The notes under the pieces are model-generated. The model made no database searches. It saw only the letters and a program-made list of their open reading frames with translations, and was not told the DNA's origin. Below, piece after piece: positions 44,073 to 54,193 of a stretch of DNA of 58,796 nucleotides. The translations under genes were made by a program, and so were the position numbers. The stretch lies in the NCBI GenBank assembly GCA_016931935.1, contig JAFGDW010000130.1:1-58796 (forward strand), in the 5' to 3' direction. Origin of the DNA: Candidatus Zhuqueibacterota bacterium. Lineage in GTDB: Bacteria > Zhuqueibacterota > Zhuqueibacteria > Thermofontimicrobiales > Thiofontviventaceae. The first letter of the stretch is position 1. Each line of letters starts with the position of its first letter.

Positions 44073-45122
44073 ATGCTCCCAAAAACAATGAAAGCGCTCG
44101 TTAAAAAATACCCCAAACCCGGCCTATGGCTGGATGAAGTCCCCGTCCCGGAAATCGGGATCAATGAAGTGCTTATTAAAATTAAGAAAACATCTATCTG
44201 CGGAACGGATGTGCATATCTGGAACTGGGATGACTGGGCGCAGAAGACAATTCCGGTACCGATGCACGTTGGCCATGAATTTGTCGGGACAATTGCCGCG
44301 ATGGGCAGCAATGTGCATGATATGAAAATTGGCGACGTTGTGTCTGGCGAGGGACATCTCGTATGTGGCCGCTGCCGCAATTGCCTGGCCGGGCGTCGGC
44401 ATCTGTGCAACGCCACCAAAGGCGTTGGTGTGAATCGTCCCGGTGCGTTTGCGGATTATTTGAAAATCCCCGTCACCAACGTATGGCACGCCAGTTCATC
44501 GGTTCCGCTGGATATCCTGAGCATTTTCGATCCGTTTGGCAATGCCACGCACACCGCGCTGTCGTTCGAAGTGCTGGGCGAAGATGTGCTGATCACCGGC
44601 GCTGGCCCAATCGGGTTGATGGCAGCAGCAATTGTTCGTCATGCCGGAGCACGCTATGTGGTGATTACGGATGTGAATCCGTACCGACTGGAGTTGGCTA
44701 AAAAAATGGGTGCGAATGTGGCGTTAAACGTGAATGAAAAATCCATTGCTGAAGTGCAAAAAGAACTACGCATGAAAGAGGGATTCGATGTCGGACTGGA
44801 AATGTCCGGCAATCCGCAGGCGTTTAATGATATGATTCATAATATGTCACACGGCGGGAAAATTGCATTACTCGGGCTTCCCACCACCGATTTTGCGATC
44901 GACTGGAATACCGTCATTTTCAACATGCTCACCATTAAAGGCATTTACGGGCGGGAGATGTACGAAACCTGGTACCTGATGCAATCGATGATTCAAACCG
45001 GGCTGGACATCACACCAGTGATCACACACAAATTCCATTACACCGAATTTGAGCACGGATTCGAGATTATGCGGTCTGGCAATTCCGGTAAAGTTATATT
45101 GGATTGGGACGAGAAAGAGTAA
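44073..45122 (+). CDS. tdh: L-threonine 3-dehydrogenase
   Basis: ATG 44073 (GGAG nine bases upstream) gives 349 residues, the usual Tdh length. Zinc-dependent MDR fold: catalytic zinc ligands in [16 protein letters not shown] and GHEFVG, structural zinc cysteines in [15 protein letters not shown], Rossmann motif [12 protein letters not shown]. The [10 protein letters not shown] and [10 protein letters not shown] patches are characteristic of Tdh among MDR enzymes. Oxidises L-threonine to 2-amino-3-ketobutyrate with NAD+. The usual partner kbl is not in the window. Confidence 0.94.
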   Translation: MLPKTMKALVKKYPKPGLWLDEVPVPEIGINEVLIKIKKTSICGTDVHIWNWDDWAQKTIPVPMHVGHEFVGTIAAMGSNVHDMKIGDVVSGEGHLVCGRCRNCLAGRRHLCNATKGVGVNRPGAFADYLKIPVTNVWHASSSVPLDILSIFDPFGNATHTALSFEVLGEDVLITGAGPIGLMAAAIVRHAGARYVVITDVNPYRLELAKKMGANVALNVNEKSIAEVQKELRMKEGFDVGLEMSGNPQAFNDMIHNMSHGGKIALLGLPTTDFAIDWNTVIFNMLTIKGIYGREMYETWYLMQSMIQTGLDITPVITHKFHYTEFEHGFEIMRSGNSGKVILDWDEKE

Positions 45123-45205
45123 TCCGTACTTCAACACTTATTTTTCAAATAGTACTTTTACTCGTTACTTTATAACAAGCTGTTGGCTTTTTGCTATTAG
45201 CAACT

Positions 45206-45381
45206 CAATGTCATAAAGTTAAGCTGATATTTCTTGATCTTAGATTCCTAACATGCTTCGACTTCGCTCAACATGAAGCAGTCGTTGACTTCACACTGAG
45301 CCCTTCGTCAAGCTCAGGATATACTCCGTCGAAGTGTGAATAGGTCAAATAACTAACTTTTGTCTTAACTTAATGGCATTG
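45206..45381. mobile_element. MITE-like element B, 176 bp, with 10-bp target duplication
   Basis: Left end CAATGTCATAAAGTTAAG (45206-45223) and the right end read on the minus strand (CAATGCCATTAAGTTAAG from 45381) match at 16 of 18 bases. The flanks are a perfect direct repeat ATTAGCAACT (45196-45205 and 45382-45391). The interior carries CTTCGACTTCGCTCAACATG and the same family of palindromes as 19583-19736, though the ends differ. Non-coding, between tdh and the PPK2 gene. Confidence 0.82.
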
Positions 45382-45427
45382 ATTAGCAACTACAAATAAA
45401 AAGATACAACTTCATTAAGGAACCTAT

Positions 45428-46171
45428 ATGCCCGAATACAAATCCGAACTTAGAAATCTTCAAGTCGAACTGGTAAAAATGCAAAAATGGGTCCAGAAAC
45501 ATGAAAAACGTGTCATCGTCATTTTTGAAGGACGGGACAGCGCCGGCAAAGGTGGCGCAATCCGGCGGTTTACCCGGTACCTTAATCCACGATCAGCCCG
45601 GGTTGTGGCGCTGGCCAAACCAACAGACTGGGAGCGTGGGCAATGGTATTTTCAACGCTATGTCAGCGAACTGCCCGGCCCTGGCGAAATTGTATTTTTT
45701 GACCGAAGCTGGTACAATCGCGCTGCAATTGAGCCGGTGATGGGTTTCTGCACCAAAGAGGAATATGAACGATTTCTCAGGCAGGTCCCGCAATTCGAAT
45801 TCATGTTGCACGAAGACGGCATTATTCTCATCAAACTTTGGTTCTCAATTGCCATTGATGAACAGAAATTGCGGTTGAAGGAACGGAAAACCAATCCGCT
45901 CAAACAATGGAAACTGAGCACCACCGATCTAGAGGCGCAGACCAAATGGTACGAATTCACAAAGTACAAAGAACGCATGTTTGAGCAGACGCACCGGTCA
46001 TTCAGTCCATGGGTAATTATCGACGGGAACGACAAGCAGAAAGCACGCGTCGAATCGATGCGTTATGTACTTTCGCAAATCAACTATAGCGGCAAAGGCG
46101 AAATCGGTGTTTCGTTTGAACCGAATACCGACGTCCTTAAAATTTACGAACCGGAAAAGCCGGAGAAGTAG
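45428..46171 (+). CDS. ppk2: Polyphosphate kinase 2
   Basis: 247 residues, start ATG 45428 with AAGGA. P-loop kinase core: Walker A VIFEGRDSAGKGGAIRRF (about 33-50), the RVVALAKPTDWERGQWYFQR segment, Walker B/lid IVFFDRSWYNRAAIEPVMGF and the C-terminal SPWVIIDGNDKQKAR. Single-domain form, using polyphosphate to phosphorylate ADP or GDP. Complete, cytoplasmic, probably monocistronic. Confidence 0.94.
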   Translation: MPEYKSELRNLQVELVKMQKWVQKHEKRVIVIFEGRDSAGKGGAIRRFTRYLNPRSARVVALAKPTDWERGQWYFQRYVSELPGPGEIVFFDRSWYNRAAIEPVMGFCTKEEYERFLRQVPQFEFMLHEDGIILIKLWFSIAIDEQKLRLKERKTNPLKQWKLSTTDLEAQTKWYEFTKYKERMFEQTHRSFSPWVIIDGNDKQKARVESMRYVLSQINYSGKGEIGVSFEPNTDVLKIYEPEKPEK

Positions 46172-46200
46172 GTACCCATTGAAGTTTTGGAATTAAACGT

Positions 46201-46332
46201 GGGGCTGTATCAAAAGTCGAAAGAATTGTCATTCCCGCAAAAGCAGGAATCCACAACTGATTGATTTTACTGGATGCCCGCTTTCGCAGGCATGACAGCA
46301 TTGAACAAAATGATGACTTATGATACAGCCCC
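46201..46332. mobile_element. MITE-like element C, ~132 bp, long inverted ends
   Basis: GGGGCTGTATCAAAAGTC at the left (46201-46218) and its reverse complement with one mismatch at the right (to 46332). ACGT lies just outside both ends (46197-46200, 46333-46336) and may be a 4-bp target duplication or part of the ends, as it is self-complementary. The interior has the TCATTCCCGC/GCAGGAATCCA type of hairpins. Non-coding, in the gap after ppk2. Confidence 0.7.
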
Positions 46333-46461
46333 ACGTCAAACAAGTAATCCATTCACGATTTCACTTCACACAGTCCGCTCAATGAAACGATTTTAAATTC
46401 AGGTCGTTTATAACTTCATAAATTTCATCCAACAATTACTGCATATAAAAAGGAGGTATTC

Positions 46462-49311
46462 ATGAACCGGCTCCGGACATTATTCATTTTTATCATTTTT
46501 CTGCTGAGCCTGCATGTGGCCTGTTCCCGCATGACAACATCCACCACCATGAACAACAAAGCAACGGTCAACGAGCAGCAAATCCCACTTGATTCGGATG
46601 TTATGCACGGAACATTTGCCAATGGCTTGCAATACTTCATTAAAAATAATCACAAACCCGAAAACCGCGCCCAGTTGTGGCTGGTCGTAAATGCCGGCTC
46701 CGTACTGGAAGATAGTTCACAGCAGGGACTGGCGCATTTTTGCGAGCATATGGCTTTTAACGGTACCAAACATTTTGAAAAACAGCACCTGGTAGACTAC
46801 CTCGAATCGATCGGCATGAAATTCGGCCCGGAAATTAACGCGTACACAAGTTTCGATGAAACCGTCTACATGCTGCAAGTACCTACCGACAGCGCTGATA
46901 TCATGGAAAAAGGCTTTCAAATCCTTGAAGACTGGGCGCACGCGGTTAGTTATGATGATGACGAAATCGATAAAGAACGGGGCGTCATCATCGAAGAATG
47001 GCGGCTCGGACGCGATGCAGATTCACGTATGTTCGACAAACAACTGCCCGTGCTGTTCAAGGATTCGCGATATGCAATCCGCTTGCCGATCGGCAAAAAG
47101 AATATTTTGGAATCATTCGTCCACGATACCTTACGCCAGTTCTACCACGACTGGTATCGTCCCGATCTGATGGCTGTGATTGCTGTTGGCGACTTTGATA
47201 ATAATCGTATTTTCTCGCTAATAGAGCAGCACTTCGCTAATATTCCTGATCCGGCGCATGAAAAGCCGCGCATCGTCTATCAGGTTCCCGATCATCAGGA
47301 AACATTATTTGCCATCACAACCGATCCGGAAGCAACGCACAATACCGTTAGCATTTACTTTAAAAGTGATGTGCAATCGCTGCAAAGCGTCACAGATTAC
47401 CGGCGAATGCTCATTTCCAGGCTATTCAACCACATGCTGAACGACCGGCTCGAGGAATTGACCAAACAGACCGATCCACCGTTTTTGTACGGCTACTCCG
47501 GGCAGGGACGTTTTGTTCGCACAAAAGAAGTGTACCTGCTTGGAGCGGTTGTGAAAGATAACGGTATTGATCGCGGACTTGATGCGCTGCTCACCGAAGC
47601 CGAGCGTGTACGACTGCATGGTTTTACCAAATCGGAGTTGACCCGTGCGAAAACGGCATTGTTGCGAAGTATGGAGAAAGCATTTGAGGAGCGCAACAAA
47701 ACGCCTTCACAAAGCTATGCAAAAGAGTTATCAAATTATTTTCTGGAAGATGAACCAGCGCCCGGCATTGCCTGGGAATATGAAGAATCGCAACAGCTTT
47801 TTCCGGGTATTACGGTTCAGGAAGTCAACGCGCTCGTTAATAAATGGATTACTGCACATAATCGCGTTGTTCTGGTGGATGCTCCGGAAAAACCGGACCT
47901 GCACGTTCCCACTGAAGATGAACTCAACAATGTGATCAACACTGTGGCCAGCAAAAATATCGAACCGTATGTTGATAGTATCTCCGATGCCCCGCTCGTC
48001 GCCAATCCACCCACGCCGGCTGCTGTGGTCGATGAACGCACTATCGAATCCATTGGGGTTACTGAGTGGATACTAGCCAACGGCATTAAAGTCGTGCTCA
48101 AGCCGACCAATTTTAAAAACGACGAAATTTTATTCACCGCATTCAGTCCGGGTGGCACGTCGCTGGCTGCTGATTCGAATTATGTGTCGGCGGCAATTGC
48201 ATCTTCGATTGTGGTTGAAGGGGGCCTGGGCGATTTCAGTCAGATTCAATTGCAGAAAAAACTGACCGGAAAAGTCGTAAAGGTAAATCCTTTCATCGAC
48301 GATTTGTCAGAAGGAATCTCCGGGAGCGCCTCCCCGCAGGATGTGGAAACCATGTTCCAACTTATCTATGAATTTTTCACTTCCCCACGTGAAGATGATG
48401 ACGCATTTGCATCGTACATGGAACGCATCAAAGGTTTCATTGAAAATCGCAGCGTCGATCCGGAAACAGCATTCCGGGATACCATTCAGGTGACGATGGC
48501 GCAACATAATTTCCGTGAGCGCCCGTGGTCATTAAATCTGTTGAAGGAAATTAACTATAAAAGCGCGCTAAAAATTTTCCGGAACCGGTTTGCCGATGCC
48601 AGTGATTTTACATTCATCTTTGTTGGAAATTTTCAACCTGCAGATTTGAAACCATTAATCGAATTATATCTGGGTGGCTTGCCAGCATTGCAACGCGATG
48701 AGCACTGGCGTGACCCGCACATCAATCCACCAACCGGCATTGTCAAAAAAAATGTGAAGAAGGGCGTAGAAGCCAAGAGTCAGGTCCGCCTGTCATTCAC
48801 CGGACCATTTGAATGGAATGAAGAAAATCAGTATGCATTTGAATCGATGAAACAGGCGCTGCGCATCAAACTGCGGCAAAGCCTGCGTGAAGACAAAGGC
48901 GGCACGTATGGCGTTGGCGTCTGGGGATCACCATCCCGGTATCCGGCTTCAACGTATGCACTCAACATCACCTGGGGCTGCAACCCAACGCGCGTCGATG
49001 AGTTGATTGGTACATTATTCACACAAATTGATAGCTTGCAACACGATCCGTTGGACGACCTGACACTGACCAAATTGCGGGAAACACAAATACGCAGCCA
49101 GGAGACTAATCTAAAGGAAAATAAGTTCTGGCTCACCGGCTTACAACGAAGCTATTGGCTGGATTCCGATCCGGAATTAATTCTTGATTTGCCGAAACTG
49201 GCTGAGACCTTATCCAAACCAATGATTCAACGTGCCGCGCAACACTATTTGAATACGTCAAATTATGTACAGGTCGTTTTGTATCCGGCGGACTACGAAG
49301 CGATGAAATGA
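46462..49311 (+). CDS. M16-family zinc protease (two-domain pitrilysin/insulinase-like), lipoprotein
   Basis: 949 residues, ATG 46462 with AGGAGG. Signal with a Cys at about 20 (LHVAC), likely lipidated. Zinc-binding HxxEH in LAHFCEHMAFNG (about 91-102) and distal Glu ligand in KERGVIIEEW (about 171-180). Second inactive M16 half from about 520 (WILANGIKVVLKPTNFKNDE) with the R/Y substrate-binding pair in the GGTYGVGVWG region. Ends in TGA, showing TGA is a real stop here. Degrades peptides or unfolded proteins in the periplasm. Confidence 0.94.
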   Translation: MNRLRTLFIFIIFLLSLHVACSRMTTSTTMNNKATVNEQQIPLDSDVMHGTFANGLQYFIKNNHKPENRAQLWLVVNAGSVLEDSSQQGLAHFCEHMAFNGTKHFEKQHLVDYLESIGMKFGPEINAYTSFDETVYMLQVPTDSADIMEKGFQILEDWAHAVSYDDDEIDKERGVIIEEWRLGRDADSRMFDKQLPVLFKDSRYAIRLPIGKKNILESFVHDTLRQFYHDWYRPDLMAVIAVGDFDNNRIFSLIEQHFANIPDPAHEKPRIVYQVPDHQETLFAITTDPEATHNTVSIYFKSDVQSLQSVTDYRRMLISRLFNHMLNDRLEELTKQTDPPFLYGYSGQGRFVRTKEVYLLGAVVKDNGIDRGLDALLTEAERVRLHGFTKSELTRAKTALLRSMEKAFEERNKTPSQSYAKELSNYFLEDEPAPGIAWEYEESQQLFPGITVQEVNALVNKWITAHNRVVLVDAPEKPDLHVPTEDELNNVINTVASKNIEPYVDSISDAPLVANPPTPAAVVDERTIESIGVTEWILANGIKVVLKPTNFKNDEILFTAFSPGGTSLAADSNYVSAAIASSIVVEGGLGDFSQIQLQKKLTGKVVKVNPFIDDLSEGISGSASPQDVETMFQLIYEFFTSPREDDDAFASYMERIKGFIENRSVDPETAFRDTIQVTMAQHNFRERPWSLNLLKEINYKSALKIFRNRFADASDFTFIFVGNFQPADLKPLIELYLGGLPALQRDEHWRDPHINPPTGIVKKNVKKGVEAKSQVRLSFTGPFEWNEENQYAFESMKQALRIKLRQSLREDKGGTYGVGVWGSPSRYPASTYALNITWGCNPTRVDELIGTLFTQIDSLQHDPLDDLTLTKLRETQIRSQETNLKENKFWLTGLQRSYWLDSDPELILDLPKLAETLSKPMIQRAAQHYLNTSNYVQVVLYPADYEAMK

Positions 49312-49389
49312 GTGCTGGTTGATAGCCAGGATTTACTTGTTTACAATCTGTATAATATTATATTTAATGACGGAATTCCAACACTTTTA

Positions 49390-49508
49390 CTGCCATGCTG
49401 AGGAGTGAAACGACGAAACATCCATGACCACAATTTTTTTGGCGAAATATTTTATTCGTGGTCATGGATTCTTCGCACCGATGAAAAGAATCGATGCTCA
49501 GAATGACA
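49390..49508. repeat. Intergenic inverted repeat around ATCCATGACCAC/GTGGTCATGGAT
   Basis: ATCCATGACCAC (49419-49430) faces GTGGTCATGGAT (49458-49469), with outer arms CTGCCATGCTGAG and CTCAGAATGACA. A stem-loop of ~120 bp in the 342-bp non-coding gap before the cytochrome b-like gene. Style matches 31975-32100. No target duplication seen. Confidence 0.6.
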
Positions 49509-49653
49509 ATTTTAGGTATTTTCGCTCAACCATCAAATTGTATCGCATCCGTCCATTTTGAAATAAGTGAATTACAATAATATCTAACATTTTCTCGTTT
49601 ATGTAATTCTGAACCGAATCCGGCCACCACATAAAGACAAGGAAATTTATTCT

Positions 49654-50549
49654 ATGATGGCCGAAAACTCCAAACGGTTCGATGGATTTCTGGTGTTTTT
49701 AATCCTGATTTATGTTCTTTCAAGCCTTGGTTTTATTTACTATCTATATCACGGCTGGGACTATTATTCAACAGGTTTTGCGGAACGACCGCGTCACGAA
49801 GCTTACCGCCTGCTGAAACCCGGAGGCAATTTTGGGCACGGTTTTGGCATCGTTGGCTCAGCTATGATGCTTGTAATGTTGTTATATTCATTGCGGAAAC
49901 GAACCCCCGTGTGTTTGCAAAAATCGGAACGCTGGTGCACTGGCTGGATATTCATATTTACCTTGGTATTTTTGGACCGTCATTGATTGTGCTGCACAGC
50001 ACGTTTAAAGTAAACGGACTGGTAGCTGTCAGTTTTTATTCGATGGTGGCTGTGGCACTTAGCGGGATTCTGGGCCGCTACCTTTATCTGCAAATTCCCC
50101 GCAATATTCAGGGACATGAACTGTCATTAAATAAACTAAACGATCTCGATCAAAAATTGACGCAATTGCTCAAGCAACGATTCGCATTCACCGATCCGAT
50201 GATCCGGCAAGTTGAACATTTAACGGCCAGTTCGCACCTTGAATCGAAAAGCACGCTCGTATTTCTGTTTACATTATCAACAGATGGCCGCAAACGCAGA
50301 CGTGCATTTAATAAATTCAGACGGGAAAATCCTGTCGTTCATAAACTGGCAAAGCACCAGGTTCGGGCCATGTTATCACTTGCCCGGCAAAAAGCAGTGC
50401 TTCACCAACGCATTCAGGTACTCAACCGCGTGAATCAAATCTTCCATTACTGGCATGTCATTCACAAACCGTTTGCATTTATCATGATTATCATCATGTT
50501 TGTTCATATTACCGTCGCTGTGATGTTCGGATATAAATGGGTATTTTAA
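49654..50549 (+). pseudogene. Cytochrome b-like / multihaem-partner membrane protein, frameshifted at a C run
   Basis: Start ATG 49654 with AAGGA. The frame reads through two membrane spans (FLVFLILIYVLSSLGFIYYL, then FGIVGSAMMLVMLLYSLRKR) and closes at 49986. The continuation in the next frame to 50549 (VFAKIGTLVHWLDIHIYLGI, then GPSLIVLHST and HYWHVIHKPFAFIMIIIMFV) has His-rich spans typical of di-haem cytochrome b domains. Adding one C to the five-C run at 49904-49908 joins them as RKRTPRVFAKIG. Head of the electron-transfer locus; likely passes electrons from quinol or flavoprotein to the following multihaem cytochrome. Confidence 0.75.
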
Positions 50550-50550
50550 A

Positions 50551-52380
50551 ATGAAGACGAAAATCGTTGTTCTGTTGTTCGTTGTTCTTCCATGTAATGC
50601 TTTTGCTCAACTTTCTCCGGGGAAATTACACCAGTCCCATGCTGCTCTTGAAGGACTGCAAAATTGCTCCAAATGTCACCAATTCGAAAAACAAATCAGC
50701 GCTCAGAATTGCCTGGCCTGTCATACCGTGCTTCAGCAACGAATTGAAGCCCACAAAGGCTTGCATGCCAATAATGATTAACAGGAATGCCAAAAGTGCC
50801 ATATCGAACACCAGGGCCGGGATTATGAGTTGATTTACTGACCCGATGGTAAGGACAATTTCCAACACGACCTGACCGGATATAAGCTGGAGGGCAAGCA
50901 CCCGCAACTCAAATGTGCGTATTGCCATCAGGAAAAGAATATTGTCGATAAAGCAATGTTGATCGAAAAGAAGAAGAATTTGAACCGAACCATGCTGGGC
51001 TTATCACAGGAATGTCTCTCCTGCCACACCGGTGAACATCGGGCGCAATTGGGCGCCGATTGTTTAAAATGTCACGCCATGAACGGCTGGAAGCCGGCTA
51101 ACAAATTTGATCACGCCCGGGCGAACTATCGGCTGACCGGAAAGCATCGTCAGGTTGAATGCTTGAAATGTCATCCACAGGTGACTGACCATAAGTTTGC
51201 CGACGATCCGTCATTTTCCAACTATAAAAGCATTAAATTTGCTGCCTGCACCGATTGTCATCGTGATGAACACAACAATCAGTTTGGGCAGAAGTGTGAA
51301 TCGTGTCATTCTACCACGGGCTGAAAAACTGTGAATCGCCAGCAGTTCAATCATAATCGTACGGCTTATCCGTTGCGAGGTAAGCATGTTACTGTGGAAT
51401 GCGAACGTTGTCATCTGCCCGGCAAGCCGCTTAAAATTCAGCGCTACGGGAAATGTGTTGATTGCCACGCGGATTATCATCGCGGTCAATTTAACAAGCG
51501 CGAATTTATCGGGCAATGCGAAAAATGTCATTCGGTCGAGGGATTCACGCCGGCAACGTTCACGATTGAACAGCACAATCAACTTGATTTCCGGTTGGAG
51601 GGCGGCCATCTGGCCGTGCCGTGTATTGCCTGTCACAAAAAAATTAATCATGGACTGCCCAACGAAACCATGCAATTCCATTACCCGTCCACAACATGCC
51701 TGGATTGTCACGCCGATCCCCATGGCGGCCAGGTAGACAAATATGTTCGGCAAAACGGCTGCGAAGCCTGCCATTCAGTGGCCAGTTGGCACCGGATTAC
51801 GTTTGATCACAACCGCACTAAATTTCCGCTTGAAGGCAGACACGTGGAAACCGCCTGTGCTCGCTGCCACATCAACGATGACCAACCGGCAGTCAAAAAA
51901 TCGTATGCATTTGTAAATGTTTCCACCGAATGCCAGTCGTGTCACGACGACATTCATCTCGGTCAGTTCCGGGAGAAAAAGAAGCGCGACGGCAAAAGCC
52001 TCACCGAATGCGGGCGCTGCCACACACCGACTGATTGACTGGCAGAAAAGTTCAATCACAATACGTTCTCAACGTTTAAACTCGATGGCGCCCATCAATA
52101 CGTAAAATGTGAACATTGCCACAAACAAATTACATTGAAAGGAATCACGTTCCGGCTGTACAAACCACTCCGCTCGGATTGCAGTTTTTGTCATGATACC
52201 CGGAAGAAGGAGTTAGGAAGTTGTAGATTAAAAAACATGGAACACGAATCGCAACATAGGCTGATGCGTACTTTATTTGGCCATTGGACGGTGTGGGCTT
52301 TTCAATCTAAATACACCGAAGGTGTAAAACAACAAAGCCCAGGGTCGAGCGAAGCGACACCCTGGGGAAAAAAGATATAA
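50551..52380 (+). pseudogene. 20-CxxCH multihaem cytochrome c with one TAA and three TGA in frame
   Basis: ATG 50551, one base after the previous stop; signal peptide to about residue 20. The frame from 50551 stays open except for TAA 50779-50781, TGA 50839-50841, TGA 51322-51324 and TGA 52036-52038, with no frameshift. By my count it contains 20 CxxCH haem sites. Repeats read C-x-x-C-H-x4-W-x-n-F-x-H-x-n-L-x-G-x-H-x-x-V-x-C-x-x-C-H; the TGAs at 51322 and 52036 fall exactly on the repeat Trp, and 50839 reads LIY-stop-PDG, where Trp is plausible. Real coding similarity ends by about 52230; beyond that the frame runs into non-coding repeat to TAA 52378. Either decaying, mis-sequenced, or read through. 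Confidence 0.8.
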
Positions 52381-52600
52381 AAAATGAACTCTGAAAGAGT
52401 TCAACAGCGTGCGAATGGAATTGACCCATAAAAAAATTATAGATGAGCCCATTCTAAAAACCGCGAATTACACAAATGGACGCGAATAGAAATTTATTAA
52501 GTCTTATAAAAACAATGCGCCGAAGGACGCATCTGTCCCGCCGAAAAAAGCGGGACATGATTGGTGAAAATTAGTGAAATTCGTGGTTAAGCTCTTTTTA
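52240..52600. other. Non-coding/repeat stretch between cytochrome and barrel genes
   Basis: Bases after about 52240 lose coding character. They include a CCCAGGGTCGAGCGAAGCGA-type palindromic unit (52339-52365) and AATTCGTGGTTAAG/CCGCGAATTACAC-style intergenic motifs. The stretch lies where the 5' end and signal peptide of the barrel gene would be expected, so it may have replaced them. Confidence 0.55.
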
Positions 52601-52625
52601 AGCCGACAAAGAGCGTCGGCTTAAA
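52597..52625. other. Perfect 11-bp hairpin at the broken start of the barrel gene
   Basis: TTTAAGCCGAC (52597-52607) and GTCGGCTTAAA (52615-52625), 7-nt loop. The right arm lies inside the open barrel reading frame (which is open from 52602). Confidence 0.6.
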
Positions 52626-52664
52626 TACATCTCTGCTGAAAATGTCTATATTGACGGCGGTCAA

Positions 52665-54128
52665 ATGGATGGATTGAGTGTTGGCGATACATTGGTTGTT
52701 TATCAAAAAAAAACGAAAGTTGCTGTGCTGAAAATTAACTACACAGCAGATCACTCGGCGGCGTGCTCGGTGCTGGTAAAACGTGGGGAGGTTCAACCGG
52801 GTGATCTTGTTCAGGCTATTTCACTGAAGCCGCAACAGAATGCGCCGGTCGAACACAAATCGCGCGTGCGGAAAACTGCTGCGGGTAAATCGTCGTCTTC
52901 AAAGCTGGATCGCGCCCGATTGAGCGGTAATGTTAGCTTCCAATGGTATCATGTCGAAGATCAGTCCAGCGGCGGTTATAATTTCGATCAACCGGGTGTT
53001 CGGTTGAATCTGAAAGCCAAAAACCTGTTTAGTGAGCATTTGAATTTCCGTTTAAAGACACGCAGCCGTTACAATCAGCGTGCCCATAGTTTCAGCAGCA
53101 CGGTGCCACAGGATGAATGGCGCAACCGGATTTACTCCGCCAGTCTCAGCTATGACAATGAGGATGCGCCGGTCAATTTTCAGTTCAGCCGGATTATTTC
53201 CAATGTTTTCAGCGGCATCGGTTATATTGATGGATTGCTGCTGCAACAGAACCTGAATCAGCAATTCCGTTACGGCGTATTTGGCGGCACGCAACCGCAA
53301 TGGCGGTATGCCGATTTTCAAACCTCGATCCAAAAATATGGCGCGTACGCCAATTACGTTCGGGGCGAATATGGCAGCAAGCGCTATGAAGCCACGCTGG
53401 CGCTGGCCGGAGAATATCATAGCTCGGTGGTAAGCCGTGAATTTGTGTACATCCAGAATAACTATTCGGATGCAAAATTTAACATCTACCAAAGCGCTGA
53501 ACTGGACGTCAATCGCGACTGGCGAAAGACGCGCACCGGGCAAAGCATGTCGCTTTCCAATTTGTACATCAATGCGTCGTGAACTGCCACCTCCTGGCTG
53601 ACCACCGGCTTGAGCTTCGATAACCGGAAAAATTACTACACCTATGAAATTCGTTCGGTTGCCGATAGTCTGTTCGATGATGCAATGCGCTACGGTGTGC
53701 GCTGGAATATTAACGCGCGATTGCCCAATAATTATCGCGTGTTCGCCAATGCCGGCTTGCGAGCGCGCCAGACCGACACGCAAAATACATACTCGTTTGC
53801 CGGAGGCGTCAGTAAATTCAACATCACGTCAATGCGCTTGTACGTGAACGTGTACGCATCGGGATTTCTCAACTACTTTGCCGATGGTTACCACGGTTCG
53901 CTGCAATTCGGCAAACGCTTTCAAGCCGGTCATGACGTGAATTTCAGTTATGGAAATTACTCATATATATTGAGCACCGTGAATACAACACGTATGAACC
54001 AATGGCTGCGCGCCAACAGTACATTGCAACTGTTCCGGCATTTTTATGTGAGTGAAAATTACGAATATGTCTGGGGCGACGATTCCCCCGGGCAACGGGT
54101 GTACGCGGAGCTGGAGTATCGGTTTTAA
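52665..54128 (+). pseudogene. Outer-membrane beta-barrel protein of the multihaem locus; N-terminally truncated, one in-frame TGA
   Basis: The frame is open from 52602 (KYISAENVYIDGGQ precedes the first ATG at 52665), with no signal peptide or ribosome site, so the true 5' end is missing. A small beta domain (MDGLSVGDTLVVYQKKTK) is followed by a long Tyr/Asn-rich barrel (NVSFQWYHVE, RNRIYSASLSYDNED, FGGTQPQWRYADFQ) ending in F (YAELEYRF), the usual outer-membrane end. TGA 53580-53582 interrupts YINAS-stop-TATSWL without loss of frame. It probably formed the outer-membrane sleeve for the multihaem cytochrome, like porin-cytochrome conduits; that role is inferred from position. Confidence 0.7.
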
Positions 54129-54193
54129 GATGTTTAATAAAGAATAAAAACTTTATAAACCACGAACCACACGAAACACACTAACTATTTTTT

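Noticed and set aside
50779..52038. Selenocysteine insertion at the TGA codons
   Set aside because: The aligned repeat position is Trp or Phe, not Cys, and no SECIS-like hairpin directly after the TGAs was evident.
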